A stretch of 8,004 nucleotides of DNA, from contig JAGRBM010000330.1 of NCBI GenBank assembly GCA_020434085.1, positions 1-8,004 of the forward strand, read 5' to 3'. How positions within the stretch are numbered: the stretch's first letter is position 1; each line of letters opens with the position of its first letter. The DNA is from Chrysiogenia bacterium (GTDB taxonomy: Bacteria; JAGRBM01). A model generated the notes under the pieces. That model had not been told where the DNA came from. It saw nothing but the letters and a program-made list of their open reading frames with translations, and did not search any database. This document shows, piece by piece, positions 6,853 through 8,004 of this stretch. The translations under genes were made by a program, and so were the position numbers.

Positions 6853-7053
6853 TCAGGCTTCCTGCGCCGAGCTCTTCGCCTTTTCGCCTTCGTTGTTCTC
6901 AGGCGTGACGTCGATCGCGTCGGGCTCGTTGAGCGCTTTCTTGAAGCTGCGAATACCCTTGCCCATGCCTGAAGCAAGGTCGGGGATTTTCTTGGCGCCA
7001 AAGAGAAGGACCACAATGGCGAGGACGACTATGAGTTCTGGTGTTCCAAGCAT
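6853..7053 (-). CDS. tatA: Twin-arginine translocase subunit TatA
   Basis: A 66-residue membrane protein that forms the pore-like component of the Tat pathway exporting folded proteins. The N-terminal membrane helix (about 5-19, [14 protein letters not shown]) carries the polar residue Glu6 near its start. The conserved F-G hinge (Phe18-Gly19) leads into [22 protein letters not shown], the amphipathic helix (about 20-41), and then a short acidic, Ala/Ser-rich tail. It is shorter than E. coli TatA (89 residues) but all core elements are present. The start at 7053 has GAGG 6 bases upstream; the longer open frame to 7248 would put a spurious extension before the helix. No tatB or tatC is adjacent, so the partner genes lie elsewhere. 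It is convergent with the zinc-ribbon gene and divergent from the kinase gene. Confidence 0.95.
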   Translation of the reverse strand: MLGTPELIVVLAIVVLLFGAKKIPDLASGMGKGIRSFKKALNEPDAIDVTPENNEGEKAKSSAQEA

Positions 7054-7059
7054 AATAAG

Positions 7060-7063
7060 CCTC
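7060..7063 (-). promoter_or_regulatory. Ribosome binding site of tatA
   Basis: On the minus strand GAGG lies 6 bases before the ATG at 7053. A second purine-rich stretch (GGAAGGAGA) stands further upstream, too far to be the main site. This supports the short TatA start. Confidence 0.6.
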
Positions 7064-7076
7064 GTTTCCGGTCTCC

Positions 7077-7124
7077 TTCCCTTGAGTTCAAATATAACGG
7101 CGTTCCCTTGTAATGTAAAGGGAA
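7077..7124. repeat. Three TTCCCTT/AAGGGAA elements over the tatA promoter
   Basis: TTCCCTTG occurs directly repeated at 7077-7084 and 7103-7110, and the inverse AAGGGAA at 7118-7124 forms a perfect 7-bp inverted repeat with the second copy (gap 8). The pair covers the -35 box and spacer of the tatA promoter; the third copy sits at the expected transcription start. ATATAAC is also repeated (7092-7098 and 7132-7138), as is CTTGAG (7081-7086 and 7138-7143). This looks like an operator array for an unknown regulator. Confidence 0.45.
7091..7119 (-). promoter_or_regulatory. Sigma70-type promoter of tatA
   Basis: On the minus strand TTTACA (complement of 7114-7119) and TATATT (complement of 7091-7096) are separated by exactly 17 bases, with five of six consensus matches each. 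Transcription would start near 7084 and give a leader of about 30 bases. This is the best promoter match in the window. Confidence 0.7.
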
Positions 7125-7160
7125 GTCGCTGATATAACTTGAGAAATCGGGACCATGACC

Positions 7161-7190
7161 TGCCCGGGCTGCCCCGAGGAAGCCCGGGCA
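7161..7190. repeat. Perfect 10-bp inverted repeat
   Basis: TGCCCGGGCT (7161-7170) and AGCCCGGGCA (7181-7190) are exact inverse copies around a 10-base loop. Each arm contains the 8-bp palindrome GCCCGGGC. TGCCC at 7192-7196 can compete for pairing with GGGCA. There is no U-tract on either strand, so it is not a standard terminator. Confidence 0.6.
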
Positions 7191-7278
7191 ATGCCCCTCG
7201 ATGACCGATAGCTGCGCAGCAAGCCGGCCGTGTCCCAATACCAATCACTCAGAATCAGCGGATAAACGCCTGTTCTGG

Positions 7279-7318
7279 GCGAGATTGAGGCCCTTTTGGG
7301 GGGTTTCCCTCAATCCGC
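7279..7318. repeat. Long hairpin upstream of the kinase gene
   Basis: GCG-A-GATTGAGG (7279-7290) pairs with CCTCAATC-CGC (7308-7318): eleven base pairs with one bulged A. The loop can itself form a small CCC-TTTT-GGG hairpin. No T-run follows on either strand. It could be a structured leader, a small RNA or an operator. Confidence 0.5.
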
Positions 7319-7386
7319 GAATCCGCCAAGATAAGGTTTCAGAGGCGAGTGACTTCGAATAGTGAGCTGAGCTTACTGGAGGACGA

Positions 7387-7440
7387 GTGCAGGACGTGGC
7401 CCGCGGGCCAATCACCTGTGACGCGGTATACCGGGCATGA
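7387..7440 (+). CDS. Possible 17-codon leader peptide coupled to the kinase gene
   Basis: A GTG start at 7387 follows GGAGG (7378-7382) with a 4-base spacer, rather short. The frame reads [17 protein letters not shown] and ends at TGA (7438-7440), which overlaps the kinase ATG (7437-7439) as ATGA. The kinase gene has no Shine-Dalgarno of its own, so translation coupled to this small frame would explain how it is started. The peptide shows no recognised motif. A chance open frame of this length is possible, so the call is tentative. Confidence 0.35.
   Translation: MQDVARGPITCDAVYRA
7397..7410. repeat. 14-bp perfect palindrome before the kinase gene
   Basis: TGGCCCGCGGGCCA is its own reverse complement. 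As RNA it could fold into a 5-bp stem with a CGCG loop; as DNA it could be a dimer-binding operator. A second palindrome, CGGTATACCG, lies at 7424-7433, just before the ATG. Confidence 0.5.
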
Positions 7441-8004
7441 TGCGCAATCCCCTACACGTTCTCGTCGTGGACGACTCCCCCGAGGATGCCGAATTGCTCG
7501 TGCGCGAGCTGGGCAAGAGCGGCTCCCGGATTGAATCCACACGGGTCCAGAGTGCCGAGACCATGCGCGAGGCGCTCGAGAGCCGGGAATGGGACGTGAT
7601 CCTTGCCGACTACTCGCTCCCCCAGTTCGATGCGCTCGCGGCCCTCGAAATTCTGCATCAAAGCGACAGCGACATTCCGCTCATTGTGCTCTCCGGCGCG
7701 GTTGATGAAGAAGTGGCCGTCTCGGTCATGAAGGCCGGCGCCCATGACTTCCTGACGAAGGATCGCCTCAACCGTCTCATCCCCGCCGTGGAGCGAGAGC
7801 TCGGCGAAGCCGAAAGCCGCCGCGAGCGGCGCATGGTCGAAGCCCAGCTCCGACAGGCGCAGAAGATGGAAGCGGTCGGCCGCCTGGCAGGTGGAATTGC
7901 CCACGACTTCAACAACATCCTCATGCTCATCATGGGCAATGCCCACCTGGTGATCGAAGGGCTCGACGAGTCGAGTTCTGTGTTTCCCTACGTGCAGCAG
8001 ATCG
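7437..8004 (+). CDS. Hybrid receiver / histidine kinase (partial, runs off the window)
   Basis: At least 189 residues, incomplete at the C-terminus because the window ends. The N-terminal receiver domain (about 6-122) has the acidic pair Asp12-Asp13, the phosphoacceptor Asp58 in [11 protein letters not shown], Ser86 in IVLSGA and Lys108 in FLTKD, so all phosphotransfer residues are present. A helical linker rich in charged residues (about 117-142) leads into a HisKA-type dimerisation domain (from about 139) with [23 protein letters not shown], where His156 is the phosphoacceptor. The HDFNN form is typical of hybrid kinases common in deltaproteobacteria. An ATPase domain, and perhaps more, is expected beyond the end. 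The start is ATG 7437 or the adjacent ATG 7440; an in-frame TGA at 7419 bars any earlier start, and no Shine-Dalgarno is seen. The input signal and output partner are unknown. Confidence 0.92.
   Translation, partial: MMRNPLHVLVVDDSPEDAELLVRELGKSGSRIESTRVQSAETMREALESREWDVILADYSLPQFDALAALEILHQSDSDIPLIVLSGAVDEEVAVSVMKAGAHDFLTKDRLNRLIPAVERELGEAESRRERRMVEAQLRQAQKMEAVGRLAGGIAHDFNNILMLIMGNAHLVIEGLDESSSVFPYVQQI

Larger units (their letters stand above)
7054..7436. other. Divergent intergenic region between tatA and the kinase gene
   Basis: These 383 bases hold no long gene. From the tatA side they contain its ribosome binding site, promoter and repeated elements (to about 7143), then a perfect inverted repeat (7161-7190), a second hairpin (7279-7318), a possible small leader ORF (7387-7440, overlapping the kinase start), and two palindromes (7397-7410 and 7424-7433). 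I find no tRNA and no riboswitch class that I recognise. Confidence 0.6.

Noticed and set aside
7140-7260. Possible SRP RNA, 6S RNA or riboswitch in the tatA-kinase gap
   Set aside because: The GAGGAAGC stretch recalls the SRP RNA tetraloop region, but the flanking conserved bases are missing. No other known class fits.
7349-7534. Open frame of 61 codons overlapping the kinase start
   Set aside because: It runs out of frame through the receiver domain, whose conserved residues are all in the other frame. Its product is Arg/Ser-rich.

Overview
The window is GC-rich chromosomal DNA with closely packed housekeeping and regulatory genes. I see no phage, plasmid, transposon, rRNA, tRNA or CRISPR signal. 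The gene set suggests a Gram-negative, deltaproteobacteria-like lineage (Myxococcota/Desulfobacterota and relatives). It includes a PhaR-type regulator, an EF-P with Lys34, a very short TatA, an MJ0042 zinc-ribbon membrane protein with a DUF3426-like tail, and a receiver-plus-histidine-kinase hybrid. This placement is inferred from gene content and composition; no sequence search was possible.

Layout: (1) 196-600 (+), a small protein of unknown function. (2) 760-1920 (+), a rhodanese-ThiF/MoeB fusion that activates a sulfur-carrier protein; it ends at a strong two-way terminator. (3) 1990-3324 (-), a CNNM/CBS/CorC_HlyC membrane protein, convergent with the MoeB gene. (4) 3511-4077 (+), elongation factor P, divergent from the CNNM gene across a region with an inverted repeat and a likely promoter. 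(5) A second two-way terminator, then 4155-4757 (-), PhaR. (6) A 387-base divergent intergenic region, then 5145-6749 (+), a zinc-ribbon/low-complexity/single-TM/DUF3426-like protein. (7) 6853-7053 (-), TatA, with a clear sigma70-type promoter covered by an inverted repeat. (8) A structured 383-base divergent region, then from 7437 (+) a receiver/histidine kinase hybrid that runs off the window end.

Most genes are single transcription units in alternating directions, so there is no large operon and no obvious multi-gene system. MoeB, EF-P, PhaR and TatA serve different processes (cofactor sulfur transfer, translation of polyproline, polyhydroxyalkanoate control, protein export), and none has its usual partner genes here.

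I did not find a convincing new multi-gene system. The most interesting signals are small and regulatory: a possible 17-codon leader peptide that overlaps the kinase start as ATGA where the kinase has no ribosome binding site of its own; repeated TTCCCTT elements over the tatA promoter; two strong hairpins between tatA and the kinase; and the repeated acidic-aromatic motifs in the zinc-ribbon protein.
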